This document shows, in pieces, positions 10,687 through 24,399 of a stretch of 64,000 nt of DNA. The notes under the pieces are model-generated. The model had not been told where the DNA came from, ran no database searches, and saw only the letters and a list, made by a program, of their open reading frames with translations. Source of the DNA: Eriocheir sinensis (lineage: Eukaryota > Arthropoda > Malacostraca > Decapoda > Varunidae); the NCBI RefSeq assembly GCF_024679095.1, contig NC_066544.1:6832656-6896655 (forward strand), written 5' to 3'. A program made the translations under genes and the position numbers. Numbering within the stretch: the first letter of the stretch is position 1; each line of letters opens with the position of its first letter.

Positions 10687-12659
10687 TCCCTCTTCCCTTC
10701 TTTGGGCCCTCACGTCATAGGCTGCCTCTCCCTTCCCTTATCTTCCTCCTCCTCTTCCTTATTTTCCTTTATGCGTGGATCATTACGTCTTGGCTATTAT
10801 CTCCCTCTAAAGGAGTGGATGTTATACGGTTCGGAGATGAGCACCGCAGCCACGCGCACCTGTAACGTATCCACCCACCTTTACCTTTACCTTTTTTTTA
10901 TGTTAACGCTGTCTTGCCCTGCTCCTTATCCTACTTAAATGTATCCTCCTTTTCCTAATAAATCTATCACTATTCCTATTATTTTCTGTTTTCCACCTGT
11001 TCCCTTTTTTCCCTCTGTCCCCTTTTTCCTCTTTATTCACCACTTCTTTTTTCCCTATTCTTCTCCTGCCCATCTTGTAATTTTGTCCTGCTCCACCTCT
11101 TCATTTCCCTTTGTCCCATTTCTCTTCATTATTCTTCACTTCCCCAGTTTGTACTCTTGTTCTCCTCCTCTTCCTCCTCATTCCACACACTGCTCTGTTT
11201 CTTCCATTTTGCACTGTCTTACATTTGATCCTGTCTTCTTCTTCCTCTTCGTTCCTCGTATTTATCTATTTATGTTCATTCTCCTTCTGTTTAGCTCTTA
11301 TTTATATCCTCTTCTTGTTCATTCCACACTACTACTCCATATCTTTCCATTCTTCACCTGGCCAGCTTTTAATATCTTCCTCTTCTTCCTCTTTATTTCC
11401 CATCTTTATTATTTTCCATTCTTTACCTGGCTAGCTTATAATCCTGCCCTCCTCCTCCTCTTCATTCCCTACTGCTTCATCTGTCCTCCTCTTCCTCTTC
11501 ATTCCTCATTTCCATATCCTCCCATTCTCCACCTGGCCTCCTTTTCCCCTTCATTCCCCATATTCATATCCTTCTATACTCCCCACCTGTCCAACGTCTA
11601 CGTAATCCTGCCGAAGTCCTTCCCGCCTCTAACCTCCTCTAGCCCTCCTCATCACCCACCTGACCCTCTCATAACACCTGCTAATTAGTGTCCCTCACCT
11701 GGCCATCCGTAAGTCACCTGGTCGTCTTAAAATACCTTCTAATTAGTGTTTCTCCTCTGGTCATCCTTTAAGCTGCTTACCCTTCACTGTGTATCCTTGT
11801 GTCCTATCCAGTGACTCTCCTTCCCTCTTCTCTCTTGTGCCTTTCCTCTCCTGTATCTCTTCTCTCCCCTTCTCTCTTCTGCCTCTTGTGCCTCTCTTGT
11901 AACATCTCCTCTTCTTTGTCTCTCCTTTCCTCTCCTCTCTTTTGCCTCTTGTGTCTCTTGTTCTTCTCTTCTCCTGCGTCTCCTTCACCGTATCTCCTCC
12001 TAAGGGCGTGGGGTAGCTACGGAGGGGCGTGGGCGTGGCTGTGTGGCTCCTATCTCGCACAATTAGTTCTCCGTGTTGCGGTAGGCGTGGGGCCCAACAC
12101 ACGGCGTGGCCCGCGCTGCTATATCTTCATTTACCTTGTTTGGCCTTCCTTTGTGTCCGGGCAGGGCGGCTTCTCACCTGCCTCGTTCTTCTTTTCACAC
12201 CTTTGCGGTCGCTCATTTGCACCTGGCCTCGGCGGGTGTGTGTAGAGGTGGTTTTGTGTAGATGTTTTATGGGTGTGTACGCTTTTTTTTTTTTTTTCGT
12301 TTTCTTTTCTGTATTTTTTCACTTTGCATCAGACTTTTTTTTTAATATCTTTTGAGGTGTTTTTTCCCTTCGTTCTTCTTTTTTTTATTTTCCAGTTTAC
12401 CTCAGATTTTTTTTCTTTTCCTTCAAGGTGTATGTTTTCTCCTCGTACTTTTTTTCGCTTTACATCAGACTCTTTATATATTTCCCCTTCGTTCTTCTTT
12501 TTATTTTTATTTTACAGTTTACCTCATTTTTTAAGGTTTATGTTTTCCCTTCTTTCTTTTTACCACACCATATCTTTTTTTTTCATTTATTTAAGAGGTG
12601 GTTTTCCTATCGTACTCCTTTGTTTTGTTTTTTCACTTTACTTCACAGCCTTTTTTTCT

Positions 12660-12660
<1 letters not shown>

Positions 12661-12758
<98 letters not shown>

Positions 12759-12767
12759 ACCTTGACA
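12661..12767 (+). repeat. (CA)n microsatellite
   Basis: About 53 CA units. The flanks 12270-12655 are T-rich and 12770-13080 are pyrimidine-rich without a gene. Confidence 0.95.
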
Positions 12768-13089
12768 CTCATCCACACCTCCCCCACTATTGCGTCTGTA
12801 TAATCTCTGTTTACTCCTACCTCCCTTTTCCATTTTCACTGTGCATATATATTTTTCTCTGTACTTCGTCTTGTATTTCCATCTCCTCTGCTGTTGCCGT
12901 TTTCCTTTTTTTTCTTCCCTCTTTGTCCCCATGACACATCTGTACTCCCCCCTCCCTTCCCCACACCTCCCCTTTCCCATTCCCCATACCTCCCCACCCT
13001 TCCACAAACCTTCCCACAGCTAACCACCCTCATCGCTGTGTATCTTGTGTGGGTGTAGGTGTGGGTGTAGAAGGCAAACATCACTCCCG

Positions 13090-13765
13090 TCATGGTTTTG
13101 TAATGGTGGTGATGGTGGAAAATGTGATGGTGGTGATGGTGTTTACTGATGGTGATGGGTGTATGGGATGGTGATGATGGTAATGGTAATGGTGTTCTGA
13201 GTATGGTGATGGTGGAAAAGGTGATGATGGTAGGGCTAGTAATGGTGACAGACGTAGTGTATCAAGCTGGTAATGGTGAAGGTGTTAGTGATGATGAGAT
13301 AGTGGTGATGATGGTGATGCTGGTAGAGTATCTAGAGGGGGGGTATGGAGATGATGGTGTTAGTTATGAGGTAGTGATGGTGATGAGTTGGTGTTGTCAG
13401 GCCTTTCAGGCAGTGTGGTTTGATGATGGTGATGATGATAAGGATGGTGGTAGTGTACGAAACTGGATTGGTGATGATGGTGGTGATGGTGACACTGGAG
13501 TTCGTTGTATAGGTAGTGGTGATGCAGGTGGTTGCGTCATGGAGGTGATGATGTTATGAAGCGGTGGTGATGCAAGGGGTAATGTGATGGTGGTGGTGGT
13601 GTCTGTGGTAATGATGATGATGATAAAGTGATGGAGAAGGGGCGGTGATGCAAGTGGTGATGATGATGCAGCTCGTTGTATAGGCGGTGGTGATGATGGT
13701 GGTAGTGGTGATGATGATGGTGGTGGTAACGGTGGTGGTGGTGGTGGTGGTGTATCAGTCTAGGG
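13090..13765 (+). repeat. (GGTGAT)n-like degenerate array
   Basis: Irregular runs of ggtgatgatggtg with interspersed unique bits. The 136-codon + frame and its antisense His-rich frame come from the repeat, not from a gene. Confidence 0.85.
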
Positions 13766-14073
13766 TCTGGATGGGTATGGGTAACGGGAGGGACAGGTGT
13801 AGGGGGTCGGTGGGAGGGGGGAAGGGGGGGGGAAAGGACAGAAGGGCGGAAGGGGTGGTTGATTTCAAGGCTATAAGGGAAGGGAAGGGAAGTAGGGGAG
13901 GATGAAGGGAAGGGCGAGGGGTAATTCGTTCCCATCCTCTCCCCCCCCCCCCACCCTAGTTAGACAGATCCCCCCTTTAACGTTCTCAACATTGCCCCTT
14001 CCCCCTCCCCCCCTCCACCCACTCTTTCTACCCTAACGCCACCCTTTACCCCGGGGCACCGTGATAAAATTAT

Positions 14074-14131
<58 letters not shown>

Positions 14132-14597
14132 GAGGAAAGCAGGTGAAGGCAAAAGGGAACTAAGCAAAAAAAGGGAGGGACGAAGGAGGGAAGGAAGAAG
14201 GGTAGAAGCAAGGTATGGAGGGAAGGAGGAGGAGGAGGTAAGGAAGGAGAGGGAGGTAGGGACAAGGTTGTAGGGAGGTTAGGTAAGGACAGGGCGAGAG
14301 GGAGAGAGGAGGGGGGAGAGAAGGAATGTAAGGGAGGGAGGGAGGGAGGGAGGGAGGAGTACTCACACTTCCTACTGACCCAGTGATCGAGTCCCTCCCT
14401 CCTTCCCTCCCTCCTGGGTGTGTCCTGCGAGGAGGAGGAAGATCGGCCGTTTCTTCCTTGTTGTTGTTGTTGTTTTATCATTTTCGTCCTTTTTGTTTTC
14501 TTCTTCTTTTGTTTTGTCTCCTTTTCTTCGCTTCTTTTATTCCTTTTCATTTTTCGAGTCTTCTGTTGTTGTTTCTTAATGTATCTCCCTTTTCTTT

Positions 14598-15041
<444 letters not shown>

Positions 15042-15289
15042 ATTAATGCCCTAAAAACAGGTTATGTGCTTTCTTTCATTTCTTCCTCCTCCTTTATTAA
15101 GTTCTTTATTCATTACTTCTTTATTTATGTGTTTCTCTATTCCTGAAACAACTTTTTATCGAGAATCTGTTTGTCATTTCATTTATCATTGTTTATTTAC
15201 TTCTCCTTTGTTTACTCGGTTACGTAATCATTCATTCAGGTAATTATCGGTGTGGTGGGTTGCCAGGTAACCGTCTGGGCACTAATGAG

Positions 15290-16080
15290 GGAAGGGGAGG
15301 GAAAGGAAGGGGAAGGGTAGGGAAGGGAAGTGGTGGGAAGGGAAGAGCAAGGTATTGGAAAGGAAGGAAGGAGAAAGAAGGGTCAGGAAGGAAAGGAAAG
15401 GAAAGAAAGAGGAAGGGACGGGAAGGGGAAGGAAGAGGAAGGGGAAGGGGAAAGGTATCGAAAAGGAAAAGAACGAAAAGGAAGAAAGAAGAAAGGGAAA
15501 GAAAAAGAGGAAAGAGGAAGATCAATGGAGACGAATAAAAATTGGAGGAAAATAGGAGCAGGAGTAGGAGGAGGAGGACAGGAAGAAGAGGAGAAAGAGG
15601 AGGAGGAGGAATAGGAGAAAGGACAGAGGGTACGTCTTGGCGTGGGTAAGGAAGGGAGAGTGGGGGAGGGGGAGGGGGGCTGCAGCCTTAGAAGGGGAAG
15701 GAAAGGGGGGGGAGGGGAGGAGAGACCAGGGGGAAGGTGGAGGTGGCATACTAAAAGGAGATACATTGTGGGTGAGGAGGAGGAGGAGGAAGAGAGGAAG
15801 GATAAGCATTTGCGAAGGAGGAGGAGGAGGAGGAAGAGGAGGAGGAGACACCTGAAAAAGAGAATGGTTGGAAGCTGAGATGCCTTAAGTGAGAGGAGAG
15901 AAAGAGGAAGGGGGAGGAGGAGGAGCAGCTACGGGGGGGAGGAGGCAAGAGGAGAGTAAAGAAGACACCTGGCAGTAGTGGGGGGCGGGGGGACGTGGGA
16001 GAGGTGAGAGGGGGTGGTTGGCAGGTTGGGGGCGGCGGAGGGGTGGGATGAGGTACACTTATGATGGAGGGGAGCAGGTT
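15290..16080 (+). other. gene-free purine-rich stretch
   Basis: Irregular ggaagggga-type sequence with (GGA)n patches (15570-15610, 15775-15850). No coding signal is trusted: both strands give only low-complexity frames. Confidence 0.7.
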
Positions 16081-16399
16081 TTGGAGGGGAGTGGGCGTTG
16101 CATAGCTTCTCCCCCTCACTGGTTTATTACTACATTGATTTCCACTTCAATTAAGGCTTTGAGCTCTGAACGTCCTCCCCGTCCCGTGCAGGCATTCCTT
16201 GGGTCCTGCCGGTAACAAGGCGCCCGGGACGATCGAGGACTCTGAGGACGGTCGTTATTTCCGGAGTATTCTTGTGTACTGTGCTGGGGAAGGAGGGGGA
16301 GGCGCATGGAGAGGGGCTATTGGGGGGAGGGGATGGGTTTGGGCGGTTTAAGCGTGGGCTGGGAAGGGATGGGATAAGGACAGAGGGCGTGGGCGGCAA

Positions 16400-17720
16400 G
16401 GCGCGAAGGAACAGGAGTGACTTGAGCCTGGCGGGGGAATGACGCGTTTCCGTCCTCCGTGTATTGCCGTCTTAAGTGGAGCTGACCATATGACGGATGC
16501 TGCCGCTGCGGGAGGGGGAGGGTGGGGAGTGCGTGGGTGGCAGGGTGCGGGTGGTGTTGGCAGGGCCGCGGCGTCACCTTGGGCGCCGCGTGTGCGTCCT
16601 GCCGCAGCTGAAGGTGACGGGGTCGGCGGTGACGCAGTGCTGAGGGTGGTCGCTGGGGAGTATCGTGGCCGTGGTCAGGGCGGGGCGGGGCAGGGTGCGA
16701 GGGTACACTCGGGAGTCGCTAGCCACGGAGCGGGCGGCGTGACCTTCAGGGGCCGCCGGTGAGGATGAGAACGCCGAGTGGTACGCCCGTGGCCCGCGGC
16801 GCCGCGGGTGACGCACAGGAAGCCGCGCACCGCTTGTCTGGGCCTGCCGAGCCGCCCCCCGGGTGGTGGTGGGGCGGCTGTGTACACGCGGGAGGTGTAC
16901 ATGTGCACGGAGGCCGCCACTCAGCGTTACAGTGACGAGTCGTCGCTCGAGGCACACCTGAGTGGCGGCCGCACCTGCTGAGCGCCGCCTGACGGACGGC
17001 GCGGCTTACGTAACCATCCCCCGCGACCTTCTGCCTCCATACATAGAAGCGCGTTACGACGCAGGACTCGTGTGTTTACTGGAAAAACCGGAATCGGTGT
17101 TTTGGAGTAATGGCCCGACACGAGGCGATGATGGGGGCTATAAAAGGCTGATTAACGCGGGACACACACCGCCTCGTCCCTCTGGCCATTGTTGCACCGC
17201 CGCCTCCCTCCCGCAGCCCCGCCGCCACCAGGCAACGGCGGGTGCGTCGGGAATTCCTTGAAGCACGAGGCTTCCTGCTGGTTTCCTACTAGCGAGGAAG
17301 CGGCTGTATGGAGGACCCCATGAGTCCTCCCCAGGCAATAAGGGTCCACTTCCTCCCTCCCTCAATTACCAGAGACAGCGATGATGGCGGAGGTGGTGGG
17401 CCGGAGTAGGGTGGTGGCACTGCGCGGCCACCGAGCCGAAGCAGTGCCTAGGACGCACCAACTCGAAATGCTGTTGTTTGTTTCCCTGAAGGGCGTGCCT
17501 CCCGCAGCCCCGCCGGCGTGACTCAGCGCGGGACAATGCACAGCATAGAGTCAACCCAGCCTGGCGTCGCCGCCAAGCTGTTTTCCCAAAAATATAGAGA
17601 TTACTTATTTGGCTGTCGCTGTTCCCCCCGGTGCCGGCAGCCATTCCAGCCTTGTGCAGCCTTGTGGAAATCTGGGGCTCGTTCTGTCCTGTGGGGAATG
17701 AAACTCTATAAAACAATGCA
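16400..17720. other. CpG-rich unique DNA
   Basis: Many CpG dinucleotides and few repeats, unlike the flanks, so possibly a promoter or regulatory island. It carries the TATA box at 17139. Several overlapping open frames exist on both strands with no recognisable domain. Confidence 0.4.
17139..17147 (+). promoter_or_regulatory. TATA box in CpG-rich region
   Basis: TATAAAAGG follows about 600 bp of CpG-rich unique DNA (16560-17130). The first ATG downstream opens a 33-codon frame (17308-17409, starting MEDPMSPPQ), too short and Gly-rich to trust. Another TATAAAA lies at 17707-17713. No protein family was recognised, so this may be a promoter whose gene body is noncoding or spliced beyond recognition. 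Confidence 0.3.
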
Positions 17721-17723
17721 CAA

Positions 17724-17763
<40 letters not shown>

Positions 17764-20700
17764 AAGTCACCGCGGTGCGCATCATGGTGTAGGGGCGGGG
17801 GCTGGGGTGCGGGTGTGCCCATACACGGCGTCAGTGCGTCCATTAGTGTTGGTGCTGCGTCAGGGTGTCGCCGTGACCCAGTGATCCTCAGGCTGTGCCG
17901 GGCTGACCCTGCCCTGCCTCGCTGGGTCACGGCCGTCTGAGGGGCGGGGCCGGCAACACCCTCGCCCGCCGCCCCGGCACGGAAATGAGACTGACGGCCG
18001 GAAAGAAAAATACGAAAAAGACAGAATTAAGTATTCCGGGAGTGCGTATGGCGTGATAGCCTGTGCGGAGGAGGGAAGAAAGAGAAGAGAGGAAATGAGA
18101 TGCGCGGAGTAAAGGAGTAGAAGGGATAGTGAGGGTGATGGAAAGGAAAGGAATTATACGATAGGAAGAAAACTCAAAATCATTAGAAGAAAAGGGGTTT
18201 AGGGACGGGAAAAAATTGCTCATAGTAACTTGTGAACTTGAGAACAAAGCTTTTGGCGGATTGGAAATAAATAATGACGAAGGAGAAAGAAAGTATAATA
18301 ATAGCAGAGGGCGTAGAGGCGTGATAAAGAAGGGAACGAGAGAGAGAGAGAGAGAGAGAGTGCAAAGAGATCACGTGTATAGGAGGGAGGAGTTCGGTGA
18401 TGGTAGAAAGGGTGGAGGAGGGAGGGAAGGGAGGAAGGGAGGGTATGTGAGGGGGGAAGGGTACGTAGGGGGGGAGGCACTCATCCCATTCAGTGCCATA
18501 ACCTCTCTACCTCTACTTTTACCCTTTACCTCCTCCTCCTCCTCCTCCTCCTCCTCCTCTTGTGGGTCTGTGTACGTTCATCTCATCTCGTCCCTCCTCC
18601 TCCTCCTCCTCCTCCTCCTCCTCGCCCACTTCCTCTTTCATCGTTCCCTCTCATCGTTGTTGTTGTTATTGTTGTTGTTGATTGTTGTTGTTGTTGCTGA
18701 TATATATAGATAATATTGTTGGTGTTTCTGGCAATGTTTATTTATTTTATCTTCCTCTTCTTCTTCTTCTTCTTCCTCTTCTTCTCCTCATCTGCCATTT
18801 CCTCCTCGTATATCAGATAATCTTTGCTCATATATATTTACATGCATACCCTTTTTTCTGTACCCCATCTTCCTTTCCTCCTCCTCCTCCTTCTTTTCTA
18901 TACATCGCGCTGGAAAAAAGAGAGAGATAGACAAGGAAGAAAGAGGAAGAGGTGATGATGGGGAAAGATGGAGAGGAAGAAATTACTGACAGAAAGAATG
19001 AAGAAGGAGGCCATGAAGAAAATAAAAGAAACGAAGACATTAAGAAAAGGAAGAAAGGGAGAGAAGAGGAAAAAGAGGAAGGGATGTGTGAAGAAGTGCA
19101 AGTGGAAAAAAAGAATGAAGAGATGCAGAAGGATAGGAATAGAGGGATTGAGAGAAAGAGAGAAAGGGAGTGAAGGAATGGAGGAATTGAGAGAAGATAA
19201 AAGAGAGAAAAGGAGGGAAGAGTTGGAGAAAAGGAAGGAGAGAGGAGTGGAAGGATTGAGAGAAGTAGAAAGAGAGAAAGGAACAATGGGCGGAGGGAAG
19301 AATGAAGGGGTGGAGGAATGGAGGGATAGAGAGAAGTTAAAAGGGAGAAAGGACGAGTGGGTGGAGGGAAGGGAGAAGTGGAGGGAAGGGTGGAGGGGCG
19401 TGTGTGTTGCCGGGCTGGTGGAGGTCAGGGCGCCTCTCCTTATCGCCATACGCATGAGGGAGAAGGAAGGAGGGAGGGAAGGAAGGGAGGGGGATAAGGG
19501 AGAGGAAAGTGAAGGAGGTATACAGAAGAGTTGGGTTGAGGAGATAAGGCAAGAGAGAGAGAGAGAGAGAGACCATACACTACTATGCTCTCTCTTTATC
19601 TACTTATCGTCATTCCCCTTTTCTGCACTTGTTGTATCTTGTTATTCCCTGTTTTCTCTTGTTCCTCTTTCCATTCTTGTCTTTCTTTACTTTCGTCTCC
19701 CTTCTTGCTCTCTGTTCCTTCTATTCCTTCACTTTTTTTTCTTTTCTGCTTTCTCTGTTTTTTTTCTCGTGTGCTTCCCTTCTCTATTTCTAACATCAAT
19801 ATTTTTTCTTCCTTTCCTTTCTTCTTTCCTCTTTTCTTGTTGCCAAACTTTCTTTTCTTCCTATTCTCGTCAACGTATGTCAGCTTAACGAATTTTCTTT
19901 TTTTCTTTCTTCCTTTTTCTCCTTTTCTTTCTTTTTTCTTTCCTTCCTTTTTCTCCATTTACTTTCTTTTTTCCTTCCTTCCTTTTTTCCTTTTCTTTTT
20001 TTCTTCCTTCCTTTTTCTCCATTTCTTGCTTTTTTCCTTCCTTCCCTTTTCTCCTTTTCTTTCTTTTTTCCTTCCTTCTTTTTTCTCCTTTTCTTTCTTT
20101 TTTCCTTCCTTCCTTTTCTCCTTTTCTTTATTTTTTCCTTCTTTCCTTTTTCTCCCTTTCTTTCTTTTTTCCTTCCTTCCTTTTTCTCCTTTTCCTTCAT
20201 TTTTCCTTAATTCCTTTTTCTTCTTTTCTTTCTTATTTCCTTCCTTCCTTTTGTCCTTTTCTTTTTTTTCCTTCCTTCCTTTTTTCTCCTTTTCTTTCTT
20301 TTTTCCTTCCTTCCTTTTTCTCCTTTTCTTTCATTTTTCCTTCCTTCCTTTTTTCTCCTTTTCTTTCTTTTTTCCTTCCTTCCTTTTTCTCCTTTTCTTT
20401 CATTTTTCCTTCCTTCCTTTTTTCTCATTTTCTTTCTTTTTTCCTTCCTTCCTTTTTCTCCTTTTCTTTCATTTTTCCTTAATTCCTTTTTTCTCATTTT
20501 CTTTCTTTTTTCCTTCCTTCCTTTTCTCCTTTTCTTTTTTTTCCTTCCTTCCTTTTTCTCATTTTCTTTCTTTTTCCCGTCCTTCATTTTTCTCCTCTTT
20601 CTTTTCTCCTTTTCTTTCTTTTTTCTGTTTCGTTGCTTTTCCTTCCTTCTTGTATTTCTTCTTTCTTTTTTCCCTTTCATCTAATCTTCTTACTTTCCTT

Positions 20701-21263
20701 CCGCCGTGCTGTTTATAATCTTACTTTCCTTTCTTTTCATTTCGTTACTTTCCCTCTTCATCTTATTATATTTTGTCTTCCTGTTTCTTTCCTTCCTTTT
20801 TATATATTGGTACTTTCTTATTTTCCCTCCTTTTACTTTCCTTCATTCCTTTTCTCTTTTTTTCTTTCCTTTCCTTCCTTTCACTCCTTTCATTTCGTCT
20901 TGTAACCTCTTTATTTTTCTTCGTATTATCACCCTTCCTACCTCCCTTCTTTTTCTTCCCTTTCTTTCACTCCTTTCTTTATATCTTGTTACGTAACTTT
21001 TTTTTATCCTCCATCATCTATCCGTCTCCTCTACCTTTCTTCCTTTCTTTTTCTTTTTTGTTTTCCCTCCTTTCTCGTGGTTTCGTCGCTTTCTCCCTTT
21101 TCTTGTTGCCACCCTTCCTACCATTCTCCTCCCTCTCTTCCTCTCCTTCTCCCTTTCTTCCTTTCTCTCCTCCCTCCCTCCCTCCCTCCCTCTCCTCGAA
21201 GCTGGGTTGTGATGGTGCCGGTCGTGACTCTACATCTGATTGGTCAAGATTTAAGTCTGTTAT

Positions 21264-21351
<88 letters not shown>

Positions 21352-22214
21352 TCTTTTTCTTCCCCTATTTCTTTCGTTCTTCCCTTCCTCCCTTTTTTGG
21401 TCCATTTCTCCTTTCCTTTCCTCCTATATTTTTCCTTTTCATCCTTTATTCACATCCTTCTTCCACTACCTTTCCTTCCTATTTTCTTCATGTTCCTTCC
21501 ATTCCTTCGTTGTTTTCTTTCTTTTCTTCACGTTTACACTTTCTAATTCCTGTTTCGTAATCTTCACCTGCGTTCTTTTCATCTATACATTGCCTTTCCT
21601 TGTTATATTCCTCCCCCTCTTCCTTCTACGTTCCGTCCCTTTCCTAATCCCTTTCCTCCACGTTCCTCCTTCCCTCTCTCCCTTCCCTCTTCCCTTCCCC
21701 TTTTCTCTCCTTTCCCTTTCCTTTCATCCCCTTCCGTTCTCTTTCTTTCCCTTCCCCTTTTCCCTAAACAGTCCTCTCCTCCCTCCACGTTCCCTCCCTT
21801 CCCTTCTCTCCCTTCCCTCTTCCCTTCCATTTTCCTCTCCTTTCCCTTTCCTTTCATTCCCTTCCGTTCTCTTTCTTTCCATTCCCCTCTTCCCTAAACA
21901 ATTCTCTCTTCCCGTCACGTTTCCTCCCTTCCCTTCCCTTCCTTTCCCTTCCCTCCCTTCTGTTCTGCATTATTTCTCCCTCTCCTACCCTTACGTTCTC
22001 TCCCTTCCCTTCTCTTCCCTTTTCCCCCTACGTTCCCTTATCTCATCTCTTCCCTTCCCTTCCCGTCCCTCCCCTTCCCTTCCCTTCCCTCGCCGTACCC
22101 TCGCCCCGCCCTTATCGCCGCCCCTTCCCTCTCAGCGGCGCCCGGGAACGGCTAATGAACCTCGGCTTGGGAGGTCAGGGAAGGCAGGGGGACTGACAGA
22201 GGTGGCACTCCGGG

Positions 22215-22400
22215 GACGTAGGGAACAGTGCCAGGGGGGAGAGAGTGCCACGGGGGAGGGGAGTGCCAAGAGGAGAGGGGAGTGCCACAAAGGGGAAGTG
22301 CCATATAGGGAGGGGAGTGCTTAGAGGGGAGGAAAGGGACATTGACACGAAGGGGGGGTGCCAAGAGAGGGGGGAGAGCGCCAAGAGAGGTGCCACGCCC
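22215..22400 (+). repeat. degenerate about 22-bp G-rich array
   Basis: Roughly eight variants of ggggagtgccaagagg. It sits between long pyrimidine-rich blocks and reverses their strand bias. Confidence 0.6.
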
Positions 22401-22464
22401 CCTCTCGTACCCCTATCATCCCCCTACCCGCCTCTCCTTCCCTCCTTTTCTCCCTATATTCGTT

Positions 22465-22533
<69 letters not shown>

Positions 22534-22606
22534 CCTCCTCCTCCTCCTCCTCCTCCTCCTCCGTATGTCACTTGTTGCTGCCCAGTCTTGCAATCCTCAA
22601 CACTTG

Positions 22607-22802
<196 letters not shown>

Positions 22803-23399
22803 CTCCTCCTCTTCCTCCTCCACCACCACCTCCTCCTCATTCCTCCTTGTTGCCATCTTGAAACCCACAATCAGTCACTCATTTCGTCCCAATTCTCCTC
22901 TTCCTCTTCCTCCTCCTCCCTCCTCCACCTCCTCCATCCTTTTACTCCTCTCTCCTTCTCTCTCACTTTCTTCCTTCTTCCCTCTTTCTTTCCCTCCATT
23001 CTTCTATACTTTTTTTCCCTCGTTCTCTTCCTTCCTCAATCCCTCTCCTCCTTTTTCCCTCATTTCTCTCCCACTCTCATTTGTGTCCCTCTCTTCCCCT
23101 TCTCTCCTTTTCCTTTCGCTGCATTCCATCTTTCTCTCCCTCCTTCTCCTCCTCCTCCTCTCCGTCTCCATCATTTATTTCTCTCCCTTCTTTCCTCCAT
23201 CTCTCCTTCTCGATATAGCGTTTCATCTATCTTTTCTCTACCTTCCCCTCTCCTCTTCCCTTCCTCTCTATTCCCTCCTCACCTCCTCTTCTTCGTTCCC
23301 ACCCTTTTCTTCTCTCCTTTCTCTCCCTTCATCTCTCCCTCTCGGTTTAGCGTGGCCGGGTTGAGGAAAGAAACAAAGTACTCTCAACGCCTTCAGCCC

Positions 23400-23470
23400 A
23401 GACAGCCAATCAGCGCCTCGCATGCACAAAAGAAAGCATCTGATTGGCCGGGAAAGCGAGCGAATGGCGG
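23400..23470. promoter_or_regulatory. paired inverted CCAAT boxes
   Basis: gCCAATcag at 23406-23410 and gATTGGccg at 23443-23447 face each other, 32 bp apart, in a short GC-richer island between a pyrimidine-rich block and a (TTC)n tract. The layout suits NF-Y binding. No convincing gene adjoins it. A second, direct CCAAT pair is at 5652-5656 and 5683-5687. Confidence 0.25.
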
Positions 23471-23502
23471 GCGTGTTTCTTGGTGAAGGCACGCGATGCA
23501 GC

Positions 23503-23624
23503 GGTTCTTCTTCTTCTTCTTCTTCTTCTTCTTCTTCTCCTTCTTCTTCTTCTTCTTCGCCCTTGATATTATAATAGAAAGGAAGGGTATTAAATCGCCC
23601 TCTTCACCCCATCACGGCTCCCCT

Positions 23625-23668
<44 letters not shown>
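23503..23668 (+). repeat. (TTC)n and (GT)n microsatellites
   Basis: (TTC)n at 23503-23559 and (GT)n at 23627-23668, 60 bp apart. Confidence 0.9.
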
Positions 23669-23672
<4 letters not shown>

Positions 23673-24399
23673 ATGTCACGGATAACACAATAAGTTTTTG
23701 CGTTTCACTTGTATGACAGAGGAGGAGGAGGAGGAATAAGAGAGACAAAAACAAAAACTAGAACAAAATGATGATAGTGAAAAAGAAAAAAGGAAAAGGA
23801 AGAAAAGAAAATAGGGAACCATATCTGTAGGAGAAGGACAAACTGTGTGTGTGTGTGGAGATTAGTCTTGTCTTATCGCTAACAAATCCTTCCTTCTTAG
23901 CTTTCTTTTCGTTTGTGTTTTATTACCTTCGCTCGCTTATCTGTGTTTGTTTTTTTATCGTTTTATTTATTTATTATTTACTGACGTCATTTTGCGTTAT
24001 GTTTTTTTTTATTATTTTATTTATTTATTGTATGCTGATGTTCCTTTTCTCTGGTCTGTTTTTTTGGGGGGGGAGGGTGGGGGTGTATGTTCGTTCGTAT
24101 GTTGTCTGTTGTTGCCTGTGTTCGGAATGGATAGAAGAAAGAAAGACGAAAGGGTATATTTTGTTTTCCGCTCATCTGATTTTTTTTTTTTTTTTTTACA
24201 ATTTCACGCCGTCTATTTCAGTTCCACGTGACCTTCAGCGATTTGACCGACGACAAAATCTTGTTGTGTAGGTTCTTGGGCTGTCTGTCGTTGGCTGTCG
24301 TCGTTTGGGGTGGACAGAAAAAGTAGGCGAGATTGAATTTTATCTTCTACTCTATTTTTTTTTTTTTTTAGCTTTTTTCAACAACATCGTCTTTTTTTT

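Noticed and set aside
19585..20718. 377-codon Ser/Phe/Leu-rich frame on the + strand
   Set aside because: Arises from pyrimidine-only DNA, which lacks stop codons; no domain or splice logic.
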